Source: an uncultured Ruminococcus sp.
GTDB lineage: Bacteria; Bacillota; Clostridia; Oscillospirales; Ruminococcaceae
Length of the DNA: 5,095 bases
Direction of reading: 5' to 3'
Assembly: GCA_947174085.1 (NCBI GenBank)
Contig: CAMWHN010000169.1
Span: 1-5,095 of the forward strand
The notes under the pieces are model-generated. The model searched no databases. It saw only the letters and a list, made by a program, of their open reading frames with translations, and was not told the DNA's origin. Of the stretch, positions 4,670 to 5,095 are shown piece after piece. The first letter of the stretch is position 1, and each line of letters begins with the position of its first letter. The translations under genes and the position numbers were made by a program.

Positions 4670-5095
4670 ATGCGAAAAATAATTCCTATAATTCTAGTAA
4701 TTTTAATGATAGTTATGTTTTGTTTTTCAGCACAGCCGGCAAATGAGAGTTCAGAAACAAGTTCTGGATTTTGTATTATTTTTGCAAAATTTTTATATTT
4801 AGATTATGAAAATTATGATATAGCAATACAAACAGTAATTACTAGCGGACTAGAATTTATAATCCGCAAAACAGCTCATTTTACAGAATATGCATTTATG
4901 GGCTTTTTATGGTATTTATATTTAGCAGATAAAAAATATAATATTTTGATTTCTATCGGTGCAACGGGAGTATATGCCTGCACAGATGAAGTGCATCAAT
5001 TGTTTGTTGAGGGACGTTCTGGACAGATTAGCGATGTTTTGCTTGATACTTGTGGCGGTTGTTTTGGTGTTTTAATTGCATTTATTATCCTGTGT
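4670..5095 (+). CDS. VanZ-like family membrane protein, 3' end missing at window edge
   Basis: The frame stays open for 142 codons to the last base, so the protein lacks only its C-terminus if it has the usual VanZ-like length of about 150-180 residues. An N-terminal hydrophobic segment (4-20) is followed by FSAQPANESSETSSG (19-33), a typical VanZ-like opening. Then come IRKTAHFTEYAFMG (65-78; R66, K67, H70 and E73 are the conserved polar positions) and CTDEVHQLFVEGRSGQISD (104-122) leading to DVLLDTCGG (122-130). These match the family pattern RKxAHFxEY ... DExHQxFxxGRxxxxxDxxxDxxG closely. Further hydrophobic segments lie near 73-86, 91-104 and 129-142. VanZ itself raises teicoplanin resistance by an unclear mechanism. 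Most Firmicute homologues lie outside van clusters, and no vanA/B/X genes are seen here, so no resistance should be inferred. The gene is translated from a strong ribosome site at 4655-4661. Confidence 0.92.
   Translation, partial: MRKIIPIILVILMIVMFCFSAQPANESSETSSGFCIIFAKFLYLDYENYDIAIQTVITSGLEFIIRKTAHFTEYAFMGFLWYLYLADKKYNILISIGATGVYACTDEVHQLFVEGRSGQISDVLLDTCGGCFGVLIAFIILC

Noticed and set aside
4670..5095. Glycopeptide resistance locus because of the VanZ-like gene
   Set aside because: No vanA, vanH, vanX or van regulator genes are nearby, and VanZ-like proteins are common in Firmicutes outside resistance clusters.

Overview
The window is the left end of a low-GC (AT-rich) bacterial contig. 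It carries a plus-strand gene cluster whose genes start with ATG preceded by purine-rich Shine-Dalgarno sites, and its promoters match the sigma-A consensus closely. The base composition, the AGGAG-type ribosome sites, the YifB-type ComM protein, the RodA/FtsW-like protein and the VanZ-like protein together suggest a Clostridia-type Firmicute. A gut Ruminococcus-like lineage is my guess, and nothing in the window proves it.

Bases 1-97 are not biological. They are a sequencing-library artefact: a C run and a T run, then the Illumina P7 sequence, an 8-base index and the Nextera mosaic end. Read on the minus strand this is an insert reading out through its adapter into poly-A and then poly-G. 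Genuine sequence starts at about 98.

Bases 98-311 hold a divergent control region. A near-consensus minus-strand promoter (TTGACT-17-TATAAT) with an AGGAGTG ribosome site and an ATG begins a gene that the adapter cuts off after nine codons. Facing the other way is a plus-strand promoter (TTGACG-17-TATACT, extended -10) for the main cluster.

The plus-strand cluster is: (1) a 314-residue hypothetical membrane protein, about four hydrophobic segments followed by a long acidic Glu/Thr/Gln-rich tail with a 25-residue tandem repeat; (2) a 159-residue tandem paralogue whose tail is cut short by an in-frame TAA, with the homologous tail sequence still readable for 45 codons beyond it; (3) a full-length YifB/ComM AAA+ ATPase; (4) a 384-residue SEDS (RodA/FtsW-like) protein with several departures from family motifs; (5) a VanZ-like membrane protein that is still open at the right edge.

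Genes 3-5 are closely spaced and look co-transcribed. They would join a DNA-processing ATPase (ComM) with two envelope proteins (a SEDS glycosyltransferase and VanZ-like), but no shared pathway can be shown from the sequence. The two paralogues at the front are the least explained part. I found no CRISPR array, RNA gene, insertion sequence or convincing intrinsic terminator, and no clear new multi-gene system. The most noteworthy biology is the paralogue pair with its repeat tail and decayed stop, and the divergent SEDS protein.
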